Below are positions 41,070 to 51,273 of a DNA stretch of 64,000 bases, piece after piece. Numbering within the stretch: position 1 is the first letter of the stretch; each line of letters starts with the position of its first letter. The notes below the pieces were generated by a model, which had not been told where the DNA came from, did not search any database, and saw only the letters and a program-made list of their open reading frames with translations. Made by a program: the position numbers and the translations under genes. Origin of the DNA: an uncultured Bacteroidales bacterium (GTDB lineage Bacteria; Bacteroidota; Bacteroidia; Bacteroidales; P3); the NCBI GenBank assembly GCA_910586395.1, contig CAJUFX010000003.1:65915-129914 (forward strand). The letters run 5' to 3'.

Positions 41070-42560
41070 TTACCCCAACATCACCGTCTGGTGGATGAGG
41101 GCGTAGATGCCCGAAACCAGCCCGGCGAGCAGTATGCCGGCCGTGCAGACCGTCAGCACGATGCGCGGCGCGGTTTCGCTCTTGAAGGCCGGCACGCCGG
41201 CGGGGTCGGCCGGCGGCAGGATGAACATGGCCTTGACCACCAACAGGTAGTAGTAGAGCGAGATGACGGTGTTGAGCAACGCGACGAGCAACAGCGCGTA
41301 GGCGCCGCTTTCGGCCGTGGCCGCAAAGATGAAGAACTTGCTGAAGAAGCCCGCGAAAGGCGGGATGCCGGCCAAGGAAAAGAGCGCGAACATGAGCGCG
41401 ACGCTCAGCTTGGGGTTCGTTTTGTAGAGGCCGTTGTAAGCCGTCATGTCCGTCCGTCCGCCGTGCTGTTCCACGAGTTGCACGACGCCGAAAGCGGCCA
41501 CGTTCGACAGGATATAGACGAAGATATAGTACATGAGCGCGCTCAGCCCGGCGGGCGAGGCCGAGAAAATGCCCAAGACGATGTAGCCGGCCTGCGAGAT
41601 GGACGAGAACGCGAGAAAGCGTTTCATGTTCTTTTGCCGGAGCGCGAACAGGTTGCCGACCGTGATGCTGAGCAAAATCAGGATGTAGAGCACGGTTTGC
41701 CAGGCCTGGATAAAGAGCGGGAAGACGCGCGTAAGCACGAGGCAGAGTCCGAACACGCCCGCGCCCTTGGAGATGACGGAGAGATAGGTCGATACCGGCG
41801 TGGGCGCGCCCTCATAGACGTCGGCCGCCCAGAGGTGGTAGGGTACGAGTGATATCTTGAAGAACAGGCCGCTGCACAACAGCACCATGCCGCCCAGCAA
41901 AAGGGGCGTCGGGGTCAGGAAGTTGTGGATGTCGTCGAAGTAGAGGCTACCTGTGCCGCCGTAGATGAGCGAGAGCCCGAAGAACGAGAGGCCGGAGGCG
42001 AAGGCCGTGGAGAGGATGAATTTGGCGCCCGCCTCGGCCGATCGCCGCTCGTATTTGTCGAACGCGACGAGGGCCGCCAGCGGGATGGAGGCCGTCTCCA
42101 TGCCGACGAAGAACAGCAGGAAGTGGCCCGCGCTGAGCATGAGGTTCATGCCGAAAAGCGTGGCGAAAAGCAGGAAGTAGAACTCCCCGGCCTTGATTGC
42201 CTGATCTTTTCGCCGCAGGAACGGATAGGCCTGCATACAGATGAGCAGGACGCCTATGTTGAGGATGTTCTTGAACAGCAAGCCGGCCGGCGAAACGCTG
42301 TACATGCCGGCGAAAGCCGAGCGGCCGGCTTGGGCGGCGCCGGCCGCCTGACCGCCCAAGCCACCGACCCCGCAGAGGCCGCTTTCGGCCGCAAAGTCCA
42401 AGGCGCAGACCAGCGTGTGCGCGCCCATAAGCAGGCAGGCCACGAGCGGGATATGGCGGCGGGCCTTTTCGGGCGCGAAAAGGTCGTAAACAAGTAAGAG
42501 CACGAGCGCGGCGACCAGCGAAATCTCTTCGTGCAGGGCCAAAAACTGACTGAAATCCAT
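41070..42560 (-). CDS. nuoN: NADH-quinone oxidoreductase subunit N
   Basis: This 496-residue antiporter-like membrane subunit of complex I has about fourteen helices and conserved charged residues, with GMETASIPLAALVAFDKYERRSAEAGAKF and WAADVYEGAPTPVSTYLSVISKGAG as the family core. It is one of three proton-pumping subunits. MDFSQFL at 42560 is the start. It is the last gene of the nuo operon. Confidence 0.95.
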   Translation of the reverse strand: MDFSQFLALHEEISLVAALVLLLVYDLFAPEKARRHIPLVACLLMGAHTLVCALDFAAESGLCGVGGLGGQAAGAAQAGRSAFAGMYSVSPAGLLFKNILNIGVLLICMQAYPFLRRKDQAIKAGEFYFLLFATLFGMNLMLSAGHFLLFFVGMETASIPLAALVAFDKYERRSAEAGAKFILSTAFASGLSFFGLSLIYGGTGSLYFDDIHNFLTPTPLLLGGMVLLCSGLFFKISLVPYHLWAADVYEGAPTPVSTYLSVISKGAGVFGLCLVLTRVFPLFIQAWQTVLYILILLSITVGNLFALRQKNMKRFLAFSSISQAGYIVLGIFSASPAGLSALMYYIFVYILSNVAAFGVVQLVEQHGGRTDMTAYNGLYKTNPKLSVALMFALFSLAGIPPFAGFFSKFFIFAATAESGAYALLLVALLNTVISLYYYLLVVKAMFILPPADPAGVPAFKSETAPRIVLTVCTAGILLAGLVSGIYALIHQTVMLG

Positions 42561-42598
42561 AAGTCTCTTTCCTTTTTTAGGCACGTTTTTGCGCCACG

Positions 42599-42625
42599 GC
42601 CGTCTGAAAACAAGTTTTCGACGGC
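42599..42625. repeat. Perfect hairpin in the nuoM-nuoN gap
   Basis: GCCGTC-T-GAAAAC, AA, GTTTTC-GACGGC forms a 12-bp stem with one bulge. It lies upstream of nuoN, next to a leader resembling that of nuoB (GGCGcAAAAAcGTGCC on the minus strand). Confidence 0.6.
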
Positions 42626-42732
42626 TCGTTTGGCTGAATCAAAACGTTCTTTTCTACAATCAACAATCAATGCCATTTAGCGACCGGCAGCTCCGTTGGG
42701 AAGCCAAGTCGGCGGGCCGGCAAGGCTCACGC

Positions 42733-44214
42733 CTACCGGCCGAGCATGGCCGTGACGGGCGTTAAACTTTCGTGTATCAAATCGGCTATCCAGTGCGGCG
42801 TGAGCCCCACGACGAGGATGGCGGCGATGAGCGTGGCCGTGGCCACCTTCTCGTACCAGGCGGCGTCGGGCAGGAGCGCGTGTTCGGGGTTCTGCAGCGG
42901 GCCGTAGAGCAGTTTGCCCACGACGCGCAGGATATAGACGGCCGTGATGACAATCGACGTGCAGGCCACGATGGTCAGCACGCGGTGCAGTAGGTCGGCT
43001 TCCTGAAACGCCCCGACAAACACGTTCATTTCGGCCACGAAACCGCTCAGGCCGGGCAGGCCGAGCGAGGCGAGGCCCGCCACGACGTAGCAGACGCCGA
43101 GCCAGGGCATGACCTTCATCAGGCCGCCCATCTGCCGGATGTCGCGCGTGTGGGTGCGCCCGTAGATGCCGCCGATGAGCGCGAAGAACAGGGCCGTCAT
43201 CAGGCCGTGCGAGAGCATCTGCAACACCGCGCCCGTCATGGCCGTGGGGTTGAGCATGAGCAGCGCGAACAGCACTAAGCCGCAGTGGCTGACCGAAGAA
43301 TAGGCATTGAGGTACTTGAGGTCGGTCTGGACGCAGGCCGAAAATGCGCCATAGACGACGCTGATACCGGTCAGGAGCAGGAAAATCCACGCGAGTTCGG
43401 TAGCGGCCTCGGGCATGAGCGTGATGGCCACGCGGAAACAGCCGTAGCCGCCCAATTTCATCAAGACGCCGGCATGCAGCATCGAGACGGCCGTCGGGGC
43501 CGAGGCGTGGCCGTCGGGACTCCACGTATGGAACGGGAAGAGCGCGCCCAAAACGCCGAAGCCGATGAAGACGAACGGGAAGAAGCGGCGCTGGGCCTCG
43601 GCCGGCATGCCGTGTTCGGCCATGGCGAGCAGGTTCATCGATTCGGCGCCGTGGAAGAAGTAGAGGCCGAGGATGCCGAGCAGCAGCAGGGCGGAGCCGC
43701 CCATCAACATGAGCGTCAGCTTCATGGCCGCGCGTTCTTTCTGGCCGCTGCCCCAGATGCCGATAAGCAGGAACATCGGGATGAGCGCGATTTCGTAGAA
43801 CATGAACAGGCTGAACAGGTCAAGCGAGATAAAGAAGCCGAACACGCCCGTCGAGAGCAGGAAATACCAGAGGAAGTATTCTTTCGGCATCGGGTCGATG
43901 CGCCAGGAGGCGAAGACGCCGGTTAAGACAATGATGGCCGAGAGCAGCAGCATGAGCACCGAAATGCCGTCCACGCCCACGCTGTAATGGATGTTCCAGG
44001 GCGCGTACCAGAGCAGGTCGGCGCAAAAGAGCATGGGGGCGGTCGCGCCCCCGTGGCGGGCTTGGATATACAGCCCGAGCAGCGTCAGCGCCAAAGCCAG
44101 CAGCGCGATGCCCGCGCCGGCGCACAGGACACGGATCTGCGACGGCTTTTTGCAACACAGCAAGCCTCCGAGCGTCAGCAGCGGGATGAGCACGAACAGA
44201 GAGAGAAAGTTCAT
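42733..44214 (-). CDS. nuoM: NADH-quinone oxidoreductase subunit M
   Basis: The 493-residue antiporter-like subunit shows LFMFYEIALIPMFLLIGIWG, PFHTWSPDGHASAPTAVSMLHAGVLMKLGGYG and SSVSHCGLVLFALLML, which carry the pump Lys/His/Glu residues of NuoM. MNFLSLF at 44214 was chosen as the start; an upstream ATG at 44256 is less likely. Confidence 0.96.
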   Translation of the reverse strand: MNFLSLFVLIPLLTLGGLLCCKKPSQIRVLCAGAGIALLALALTLLGLYIQARHGGATAPMLFCADLLWYAPWNIHYSVGVDGISVLMLLLSAIIVLTGVFASWRIDPMPKEYFLWYFLLSTGVFGFFISLDLFSLFMFYEIALIPMFLLIGIWGSGQKERAAMKLTLMLMGGSALLLLGILGLYFFHGAESMNLLAMAEHGMPAEAQRRFFPFVFIGFGVLGALFPFHTWSPDGHASAPTAVSMLHAGVLMKLGGYGCFRVAITLMPEAATELAWIFLLLTGISVVYGAFSACVQTDLKYLNAYSSVSHCGLVLFALLMLNPTAMTGAVLQMLSHGLMTALFFALIGGIYGRTHTRDIRQMGGLMKVMPWLGVCYVVAGLASLGLPGLSGFVAEMNVFVGAFQEADLLHRVLTIVACTSIVITAVYILRVVGKLLYGPLQNPEHALLPDAAWYEKVATATLIAAILVVGLTPHWIADLIHESLTPVTAMLGR

Positions 44215-44308
44215 GGTATCAGGTTTATTACGGTTCTTTTCAAATTCAACGGGCATTCAGTCGCCTTGGCGGCCGCTCAGGTAAGCGTGTCAAGGTTAAA
44301 AGGCCCGC

Positions 44309-46303
44309 CTATATCCATAAAACGGTCAATATGAGGCACAGGGCGCCTATGAGCAGGACGAGCGCGTAAGTCTGCAACTGTCCGGACTGTATGAAGCGTA
44401 TCTTGTGCGCGGTTTTTTCGGTGACCCGCCCCAAGCCGTAGAGCAGGCCGTCTATGACGTGGCGGTCGAACCAGGACAAGGCCGTTGAAATGCCTTGAAA
44501 GATGATCCGATGCGTGACGAACAGATAGAAACGGTCGATGTAAAAACGGTTTTGGGCGGCACGCAGAAAGGCGTTTGGCCGGTCGGCCATGCGCTGGAAG
44601 GCGGGCCGTGGGCCGCGGCCGTAAGCGTAGAGCGCGAGGCCGATGCCGGCGAGGGCGGTGAGGATGCTGCCGATGGCCACGGATGGCTGAATCGGGAAGG
44701 CGTGGGGGATGCCGTCGCTGCTGAGGAAGCGGCCGAACGGGAGGAAGCCCGTCACGAGGCTGAGCGCGGCGAGGCAGACGAGCGGGACGGTCATGACGGC
44801 CGGCGCCTCGTGGGGCGCATGGGCCGCGGGCTGAACCGCCGGGAGCCGGTCGGCCGCATGGGCCGGCGCGTCGGGCGTCGGGGCACCCGCATAGACGCCC
44901 AGGAAAATCCGACTGTAGAGGCGGAACATATAAAAGGCCGTCAAGCCGGCGATGGCCGTCATCAGGACGCCCATCCACGGGCTGAACGCGAACGTGGCCG
45001 CGAGGATGCCGTCTTTGCTGAAGAAGCCGGAAAAGGGCGGGATGCCGGCGATGGCGAGGCAACCGACCAAAAAGCACAGGTGCGTGACGGGCATGTAGCG
45101 GCGCAGGCCGCCCATGGCTTTCATCTCGTTGCTGTGGACGGTATGGATGATGGCGCCGGCGCAGAGGAACAGCAGGGCCTTGAAGAAAGCGTGCGTGAAG
45201 AGGTGGAACAGCGCGGCCGTATAGCCCTCGCCGGCGTGGCCGCCGAAACCCGAAACCCCCAAGGCCACCATCATAAAACCGATTTGCGAAATCGTGGAGA
45301 ACGCCAGCACGCGCTTGATGTCGGTCTGCACGCAGGCCACGACGGCGGCGTAGAGCGAGGTAAAGGCCGCCACGTAGGCGATGACCTCCAGCACGCCCGG
45401 CGTCATGAGCGCATAGACGGGAAACAGCCGCGCCACGAGGAAGATGCCGGCCACGACCATCGTGGCGGCGTGAATCAGCGCGGAGACCGGCGTCGGCCCT
45501 TCCATGGCGTCCGGTAGCCAGATATGTAGCGGGAACAGCGCGGATTTGCCGGCGCAGCCCATGAAAATCAGCAACATTGCCCATGAAAGGGCCGACAAGC
45601 CGAGGAACGAGGCTTGCAGGGCGGGCGCGAACAGCGCGCTGCCCGCGCCGCTCCCTTCCGTCGCGTTGCGGCAGAGCGTTCCGAAATCGAACGTGCCCGT
45701 AAAATACGAGAGGATCAGGATGCCGAGCAGGAAGCCCAAGTCGGCGAAGCGGGTCACGATAAACGCTTTCTTGGAAGCCGAGACCGCCTCGGGCTTCGTA
45801 TAGTAGAAGCCGATGAGCAGGTAAGAGGAGACGCCGACGAGTTCCCAAAAGATATAGGTCTGGAAGATATTGGGCGCCACCACGAGCCCCAGCATCGAGA
45901 AGCTGAACAGGCCGAGGATGGCGTAGTAGCGGGCAAAACCTTTCTCGCCGGCCATGTAGCCGAGGCTGTAGATATGCACCATGAGCGACACGGTCGTGAT
46001 GACGGTCCACATCATGACCGAAAGTGCGTCTAAATAAATGCCGAGGCGGATGGCGAGGACGGGGCTGAACCGCAGCCATTCCCACGAAAAGACCTCCACG
46101 GCCTGCCGTGTGCCGTCGGCTTCCAACGGCAGGGAAAAATACGTCCAGGCCGTATGGTAGGCCGCCAGCGCGGCCACGCCCGTCAGCACGCAGCCGAGGT
46201 AGCCGGCCCATTTGCCCGGCAGCCGCCGTCCGAAAGCCATCAGCAGCACAAAGCTGAGCAAGGGCAGGAGCGGCACCAGGGCGGTAAGACAACTGTTGAA
46301 CAT
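44309..46303 (-). CDS. nuoL: NADH-quinone oxidoreductase subunit L
   Basis: The 664-residue protein is the largest antiporter-like subunit and includes the lateral amphipathic helix and terminal membrane anchor. Motifs include FWELVGVSSYLLIGFYYTK, PLHIWLPDAMEGPTPVSALIHAATMV and DIKRVLAFSTISQIGFM. A stretch of about 45 residues (DRLPAVQPAAHAPHEAP) is inserted before helix 15. Confidence 0.97.
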   Translation of the reverse strand: MFNSCLTALVPLLPLLSFVLLMAFGRRLPGKWAGYLGCVLTGVAALAAYHTAWTYFSLPLEADGTRQAVEVFSWEWLRFSPVLAIRLGIYLDALSVMMWTVITTVSLMVHIYSLGYMAGEKGFARYYAILGLFSFSMLGLVVAPNIFQTYIFWELVGVSSYLLIGFYYTKPEAVSASKKAFIVTRFADLGFLLGILILSYFTGTFDFGTLCRNATEGSGAGSALFAPALQASFLGLSALSWAMLLIFMGCAGKSALFPLHIWLPDAMEGPTPVSALIHAATMVVAGIFLVARLFPVYALMTPGVLEVIAYVAAFTSLYAAVVACVQTDIKRVLAFSTISQIGFMMVALGVSGFGGHAGEGYTAALFHLFTHAFFKALLFLCAGAIIHTVHSNEMKAMGGLRRYMPVTHLCFLVGCLAIAGIPPFSGFFSKDGILAATFAFSPWMGVLMTAIAGLTAFYMFRLYSRIFLGVYAGAPTPDAPAHAADRLPAVQPAAHAPHEAPAVMTVPLVCLAALSLVTGFLPFGRFLSSDGIPHAFPIQPSVAIGSILTALAGIGLALYAYGRGPRPAFQRMADRPNAFLRAAQNRFYIDRFYLFVTHRIIFQGISTALSWFDRHVIDGLLYGLGRVTEKTAHKIRFIQSGQLQTYALVLLIGALCLILTVLWI

Positions 46304-46359
46304 GGTTTATGTTATTTCAAGCGTTATTCAGAATCTGTTTTCACGGCCGGGGCGAAAGC

Positions 46360-46725
46360 CTACCGTTCCGCCTCGTTCCCGGGCGCGTCCGCCGCGGACG
46401 TTTCCGGATTCAAGTCGTTCAGTTTATTGAGTTTTTGGACTTCGATATGTTTCAGGTTGCGGTAAATATTGATGATGATCGCGATGGCGATGGCCGTCTC
46501 CGCCGCCGAAATCGCGATGGAGAAGAGCGCGAAAAACAGGCCTTCCATGTGTTCGGGATAGAGAAAACGGTTGAAAACGGCAAAGTTGATGTCGGTCGAG
46601 TTGAGCAACAACTCAATGGAGATCAGCATGGCCAACAGGTTCCGTCGCGTGATGAACCCGTAGATGCCGGCGAAAAACAGAATCGTGCTGATGACTAAGT
46701 AGTAGGTCATGGGGATATTTTCCAT
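46360..46725 (-). CDS. nuoK: NADH-quinone oxidoreductase subunit K
   Basis: The small three-helix subunit has YYLVISTILFFAGIYGF, RRNLLAMLISIELLLNSTDINF (with the conserved membrane Glu) and FSIAISAAETAIAIAII. At 121 residues it is about 20 longer than usual because of a polar C-terminal tail (NDLNPETSAADAPGNEAER). The ATG at 46710 (MTYYLV) is an equally good start. Confidence 0.95.
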   Translation of the reverse strand: MENIPMTYYLVISTILFFAGIYGFITRRNLLAMLISIELLLNSTDINFAVFNRFLYPEHMEGLFFALFSIAISAAETAIAIAIIINIYRNLKHIEVQKLNKLNDLNPETSAADAPGNEAER

Positions 46726-46869
46726 CGTCGGGTCAGTTTAAGCGGTTTGCAGTTTGTTTCGTTTCAGTTTTCGTAGGGTTTTCGGATGGCGCGGATCAAT
46801 CGTTGCCATCGTTACAAGCGTTGTTCATGATGGTGTCCGTTGCCGTCGTTGCGGTCGGCTCTATCGGTT

Positions 46870-47391
46870 TTACCGGCGTTTCCGGGCAATCATAATCCCG
46901 CCTATGATACAGGCCAACAGCAAGATGCTCAAGGCTTCGAACGGCAGGATATAACCGAACTTGTCCGCACTCATCAGGGCGTTGCCGATGGCTTTCACCG
47001 GCACTTCCGCGCCTTTGGCATGATAGGCGTCTCCCCAAGGCATGGCGTTGAAAAGATAGACGCAGAGCAGCGTGCCGGCCGAGGCCGCGATGAAGCCGAG
47101 CCAACGCCGGTAGCTCCGTATCGGCCGGTTCTTTTCTTCGTCCGTGCTGGTCAGGAAAATGGAGAAGACGTAAAGCACGATGATGCCGCCGGCATAGACC
47201 GTCAGCTGAACCGCCCCGAGAAACGAGTAGTTCAGGTAGAAATAGAGGCCGGCTGTGGCGAAGAGGACGAACAGCAGGTAAGTGGCCGCCCGCAGGATCT
47301 TTTTGGTCGTTACCGCCAGAATCGAGCAGACGACCATGACGGCGGCGAGGATAAAGAAAACGAGCGTGGAGGCAAGCGATCCGTTTTCCAT
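46870..47391 (-). CDS. nuoJ: NADH-quinone oxidoreductase subunit J
   Basis: The 173-residue subunit has five helices and the pi-bulge region (LNYSFLGAVQLTVYAGGIIVLYVFSIFL) that undergoes rearrangement in complex I turnover. It follows nuoI by three bases. Confidence 0.94.
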   Translation of the reverse strand: MENGSLASTLVFFILAAVMVVCSILAVTTKKILRAATYLLFVLFATAGLYFYLNYSFLGAVQLTVYAGGIIVLYVFSIFLTSTDEEKNRPIRSYRRWLGFIAASAGTLLCVYLFNAMPWGDAYHAKGAEVPVKAIGNALMSADKFGYILPFEALSILLLACIIGGIMIARKRR

Positions 47392-47394
47392 GGT

Positions 47395-47838
47395 TTAACG
47401 GGGATTTAGGGTTAACACTAATTTATCGCGTTCAAAGACGGCGTTTTCGTAATCCGGTATAAAGGCGATGGCCTGTTGCGGACACACCCGGACGCAAATC
47501 TGACAGAACAGGCAGCACCCCAGGTCGTAGGTATAGCGTTCCAACGCTTTTTTGGCTTTGCCGTCGGGCGTCGTCTCGGTACGGGTCTCGATATGAATCG
47601 TCTCGTTGGGACAATTCATCTGGCAAAGCCCGCAGGCGATGCAGCGGTGGTGGCCGTTTTCGTCGGTCGGCATGCTGAGCCGGCCGCGGAAACGCGGGGA
47701 TACGTAATTCTCTTCCCGACGGGCGGGATAGGGGTCGGTCGTCTTCTTGCGGAAGAAGACTTTGAGCGTCGTGCCCATGCCGATCAAAAGCGAGCGCAGG
47801 CCCGTGAAGAAATCGTGGAAATAATCGTACACTTTCAT
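47395..47838 (-). CDS. nuoI: NADH-quinone oxidoreductase subunit I
   Basis: The 147-residue ferredoxin-like subunit holds two 4Fe-4S clusters, CIACGLCQMNCP and CLFCQICVRVCP, that pass electrons to NuoB. MKVYDYF at 47838 is the start; the open frame extends further upstream but only as nuoH sequence in another frame. Confidence 0.95.
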   Translation of the reverse strand: MKVYDYFHDFFTGLRSLLIGMGTTLKVFFRKKTTDPYPARREENYVSPRFRGRLSMPTDENGHHRCIACGLCQMNCPNETIHIETRTETTPDGKAKKALERYTYDLGCCLFCQICVRVCPQQAIAFIPDYENAVFERDKLVLTLNPR

Positions 47839-47849
47839 CGCTTCGTCGT

Positions 47850-48926
47850 TTAAAAATGCCAGCCGCAAGCCACGACCGCCACCATGACCAGCAGGTTGCA
47901 GAGGTTGAGCGGCAACAGGTAGCGCCATTCCAACGTCAGCAGCTGATCGACGCGCAGACGCGGGAATGTCCATTTGAACCACATGAGGATAAAGATCATC
48001 AGGGCCGTTTTCCCGAAGAACCACAGGATGGACGGGATATAATCCATCGCGGCGTTAAAGCCGTCCCAGCCCGGAATATGGAGCGGCATCCAGCCGCCTA
48101 AAAACAGCGTCGTCGCCAAAGAGGCCACGATAAAGGCGTTCACGAATTCGGCCACATAGTAAAAGCCGAAGTGCATGCCCGAGTATTCGGTATGGTAGCC
48201 GGCCGTCAGTTCCGATTCGGCTTCGGGCAGGTCGAACGGCCCGCGGTTGGTCTCGGCCGTACCGGCCACGAGATAGACGACAAACGCGATGAAAGCCGGG
48301 ATATGCCCTTTGAAGATAAACCACAGGTCGTTCTGCGCTTCGACGATTTCCGACAGTTGCATCGTGCCGGAGAGTACGACGATGGTCAGCAGGCTCAGCC
48401 CGATGGAAAGTTCGTAACTGATCATCTGCGCGCCGCTGCGCATCGCGCCGATCATCGAGAACTTGTTGTTGCTCGACCAGCCTGCCAGCAGGATGCCGAC
48501 GATGCCGATGGAGGACACGGCCATCATGAAGAAGACGCCCACGTTGAAGTCCAGCACCTGCAACCCTTTCGCGAACGGGATACAGCTGAACGCCAAGACC
48601 GAGGCGATGATGACGACAAAGGGCGCGAGGTTGTACAGAAAGCGATCCACATGGTTGATTTCCATAATTTCCTTCGTCAGGATCTTCACCATGTCGGCCA
48701 CGGTCTGAAACAGCCCCCACGGCCCGACGCGGTTGGGCCCCCGCCGGCATTGGAAAGCCGCGCAGACCTTGCGTTCGGCCAGAATCATAATCAAGGCGAT
48801 GACGGCGTAGGCCACCAAAATGGTCAGGCCGATGAGCACGCACTCGATGAAGAAACTCAGCGCACTGGACAGATGGCTTCTCAAAAAGCCGTCTATCCAA
48901 CCGGTTACACTTGCAAAATCAAACAT
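47850..48926 (-). CDS. nuoH: NADH-quinone oxidoreductase subunit H
   Basis: The 358-residue quinone-site membrane subunit shows [26 protein letters not shown] in parts, [23 protein letters not shown] and [22 protein letters not shown], which form the quinone channel with NuoD and NuoB. It follows nuoCD directly, where many bacteria have nuoE, nuoF and nuoG. Confidence 0.97.
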   Translation of the reverse strand: MFDFASVTGWIDGFLRSHLSSALSFFIECVLIGLTILVAYAVIALIMILAERKVCAAFQCRRGPNRVGPWGLFQTVADMVKILTKEIMEINHVDRFLYNLAPFVVIIASVLAFSCIPFAKGLQVLDFNVGVFFMMAVSSIGIVGILLAGWSSNNKFSMIGAMRSGAQMISYELSIGLSLLTIVVLSGTMQLSEIVEAQNDLWFIFKGHIPAFIAFVVYLVAGTAETNRGPFDLPEAESELTAGYHTEYSGMHFGFYYVAEFVNAFIVASLATTLFLGGWMPLHIPGWDGFNAAMDYIPSILWFFGKTALMIFILMWFKWTFPRLRVDQLLTLEWRYLLPLNLCNLLVMVAVVACGWHF

Positions 48927-48941
48927 ATTCTTATAATTTCC

Positions 48942-50579
48942 TTATCGGTCTATGTCCGGTACCACGTAGTCCAACGAAGCCCCCACGACAATGAGGTCGG
49001 CGATTTTGTGCCCGGACGCCAAATGATCGACGGCCCCCACGAGCGGCAGACCCGTGGAACGGAACTTGACCCGGTAGGGGTATTTGTCGCCGCGGCTTTC
49101 GATAAAGACGCCGAACATGCCGCGCGCCGCCTCCACCAATTTAAAGTAACGGCCTTCCGGCAATTTTATCAAAGGTTTGGTTTTAAGCGCATAGTCGCCG
49201 TCCGGAATTTGTGTCAGCAATTGGTCCAACAGGCGGAGCGACTCGTGGATTTCGTCCATGCGGACGCAATAGCGGTCGTAGCAGTCGCCGTGTTGATACA
49301 ACACCTCGTTGAATTGCAGACGGTCGTAAACACCGTAGGGCTGGAGCTTGCGCAGGTCGCACGACAGGCCGGAGGCGCGTGCCGAAGGGCCGGTAATGCC
49401 GTACGAAACCGCTTCCTCTTTGGTCAGCAGGCCGATGTTTTTCGTCCGTTGCCGTACGATGATATTGTCCGTAAATACGTTATGGTATTCGGGCAACACG
49501 GTGGGCAGGTAGCGGATGAATTCGGCCGTCTTGCGCAGGAAGTCGGGGTGCAGGTCGGCCGCCACGCCGCCTATCATATTGTAGTTCTGTATGAGCCGGC
49601 CGCCCGTCGTGTCCTCAAACAGGTTGAGGATTTTCTCGCGGTCGCGGAAGCCGTAGAAGAAAGGCGTCAGGCCGCCCATATCCATGCAGAACGTCGAATA
49701 GAACAGCAGGTGCGACTGTATGCGGCTCAGTTCGTCCATGATGGCGCGGATATATTGGGCGCGCAACGGGATTTCCAACCCTAAGGCTTCTTCAATGCAG
49801 GCGCAGAGCGCATGTCGGTTCTGATGCGCCGAGAGGTAGTCGAGCCGGTCGGTCAGCGCAAGCGTCTGCGGATAGGTCAGGCTTTCGCACATTTTCTCGA
49901 TGCCGCGATGGATATAGCCGCAGTGCACGTCCACCTTGCGGACGAGTTCGCCCTCCAGCGAGACCTGAAAGTGGAGCACCCCGTGTGTGGCCGGATGCTG
50001 GGGGCCGATGTTCACGACGTATTCCTCTTCTTCAAACAGCCGGTGTTCGTCGGTCGTCGTCGCACCCGTCTGGCGGTCGGTATGGAAAACCGGTTGGGTG
50101 TCCGACAGCTTTTCGGCGGTCGTCGGTACCGGGTTCAAGTCAGGGTCGGCGTTATAATCCTTGCGGAGCGGGTAGCCGTTCCAGTCGCCGCGCAGGTAGA
50201 GCCGCCGCATGTCGGGATGGTCGAGGAAACGGATGCCGAAAAAGTCGAAAATCTCGCGTTCCTCCAACAGGGCCGATTTCCACAGATGGCTGACGGTCGG
50301 AATCTCGGCCGCGTCGCGGTCGGTGTCCACCTTTATAATAAGGGTATGGCCGTGCCGGTAGGAATAAAGGCGGTAGAGTACGCTCAGACCTTTTTCGCCC
50401 TCGTCCAAGCCCACCATATAACTCAGGAAGTCGAAGTCCAGGGCGGCGTCGGTCTTCAGAAAAGCCGCCAAGGCCGGCCACAGGTCGGGTTTGACACCCA
50501 AGGTCTCCACGTGTTGGGTCGGATCCAACGTTTCGCATGCGAATCCGCCGTTTTGCAGATATGCCGCCAGATTATTCAT
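48942..50579 (-). CDS. nuoCD: NADH-quinone oxidoreductase fused subunits C and D
   Basis: The 545-residue protein joins the NuoC domain (about residues 1-165; [21 protein letters not shown]) to the NuoD domain (from about 185; [49 protein letters not shown]). The His and Tyr of the quinone head-group site ([15 protein letters not shown]) are kept. It overlaps nuoB by eight bases. The fusion is typical of Bacteroidota. Confidence 0.97.
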   Translation of the reverse strand: MNNLAAYLQNGGFACETLDPTQHVETLGVKPDLWPALAAFLKTDAALDFDFLSYMVGLDEGEKGLSVLYRLYSYRHGHTLIIKVDTDRDAAEIPTVSHLWKSALLEEREIFDFFGIRFLDHPDMRRLYLRGDWNGYPLRKDYNADPDLNPVPTTAEKLSDTQPVFHTDRQTGATTTDEHRLFEEEEYVVNIGPQHPATHGVLHFQVSLEGELVRKVDVHCGYIHRGIEKMCESLTYPQTLALTDRLDYLSAHQNRHALCACIEEALGLEIPLRAQYIRAIMDELSRIQSHLLFYSTFCMDMGGLTPFFYGFRDREKILNLFEDTTGGRLIQNYNMIGGVAADLHPDFLRKTAEFIRYLPTVLPEYHNVFTDNIIVRQRTKNIGLLTKEEAVSYGITGPSARASGLSCDLRKLQPYGVYDRLQFNEVLYQHGDCYDRYCVRMDEIHESLRLLDQLLTQIPDGDYALKTKPLIKLPEGRYFKLVEAARGMFGVFIESRGDKYPYRVKFRSTGLPLVGAVDHLASGHKIADLIVVGASLDYVVPDIDR

Positions 50580-51183
50580 GGTTCTGTTTCTCCCATTTTA
50601 GTTTTTCGGCTTCGGTCGGCTTGGTTTCCTTGTGGTTGCGGCCACCGAAGAACTTTTCCGCCTTGATTTTGCGTTGCAGCTGGAACATGCCGTAGAGCAG
50701 GGCTTCGGGGCGGGGCGGACAGCCCGGCACATAGACATCCACGGGGATGATTTGGTTCACGCCCTGCACCACATGGTAGGAATGGCGGAACGGCCCGCCC
50801 GAAATGGCGCAACTGCCCATGGCGATGACGTATTTGGGGTCGGCCATCTGGTCGTAGAGGCGTTTGAGCACGGGCGCCATCTTGTGGACGATGGTGCCGG
50901 CCACGACGATGACGTCGGCCTGACGCGGACTGGCCCGCGTCACTTCAAAGCCGAACCGGGCAAAGTCGTAGCGGGCGGCGCCCACGGCCATGAATTCGAT
51001 GCCGCAGCAGCTGGTGGCGAACGTCAGCGGCCAAAGCGAGTTGGCGCGCCCCCAGTTGATCATGTCGTCTAAACAGCCGAGCCAGACCGGCGTGCCGGCC
51101 GCCTTGAGTTCGTCAAGCGTATCCAGATAGGCGTTATCCTTGAAATCCGCGTCGGCGATGGATTGTATGCCTTTGTGTCTCAT
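50572..51183 (-). CDS. nuoB: NADH-quinone oxidoreductase subunit B
   Basis: The 203-residue protein carries the N2-cluster motif [19 protein letters not shown] and [11 protein letters not shown], which gives the tandem-cysteine 4Fe-4S cluster that reduces quinone. A basic tail ([16 protein letters not shown]) extends the C-terminus. Confidence 0.97.
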   Translation of the reverse strand: MRHKGIQSIADADFKDNAYLDTLDELKAAGTPVWLGCLDDMINWGRANSLWPLTFATSCCGIEFMAVGAARYDFARFGFEVTRASPRQADVIVVAGTIVHKMAPVLKRLYDQMADPKYVIAMGSCAISGGPFRHSYHVVQGVNQIIPVDVYVPGCPPRPEALLYGMFQLQRKIKAEKFFGGRNHKETKPTEAEKLKWEKQNHE

Positions 51184-51206
51184 AACGGTATTGCTTTCTT
51201 TTCAAG

Positions 51207-51271
51207 GCACCATTTTTCGCCTCGGCCGAGGCGATGTCTTGCATCGACTATGCCGAGGCGAAAAATGGTGC
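51207..51271. repeat. Perfect 20-bp inverted repeat between nuoA and nuoB
   Basis: The arms at 51207-51226 and 51252-51271 are perfect inverted complements (left arm begins GCACCATTTTTCGCC), with a 25-base spacer that starts with a smaller palindrome (CGCCTCGGCCGAGGCG at 51219-51234). It lies two bases after the nuoA stop. It could slow transcription, stabilise the mRNA or tune nuoA relative to nuoB. Confidence 0.85.
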
Positions 51272-51273
51272 GG

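Noticed and set aside
44277-46292. A 671-codon open frame on the minus strand beside nuoL
   Set aside because: It is the same DNA as nuoL in another frame and reads as Arg/Pro/His-rich sequence; nuoL itself has all expected motifs.
48171-49784. A 537-codon open frame on the plus strand
   Set aside because: It is antisense to nuoH and nuoCD and lacks any protein-family signal.
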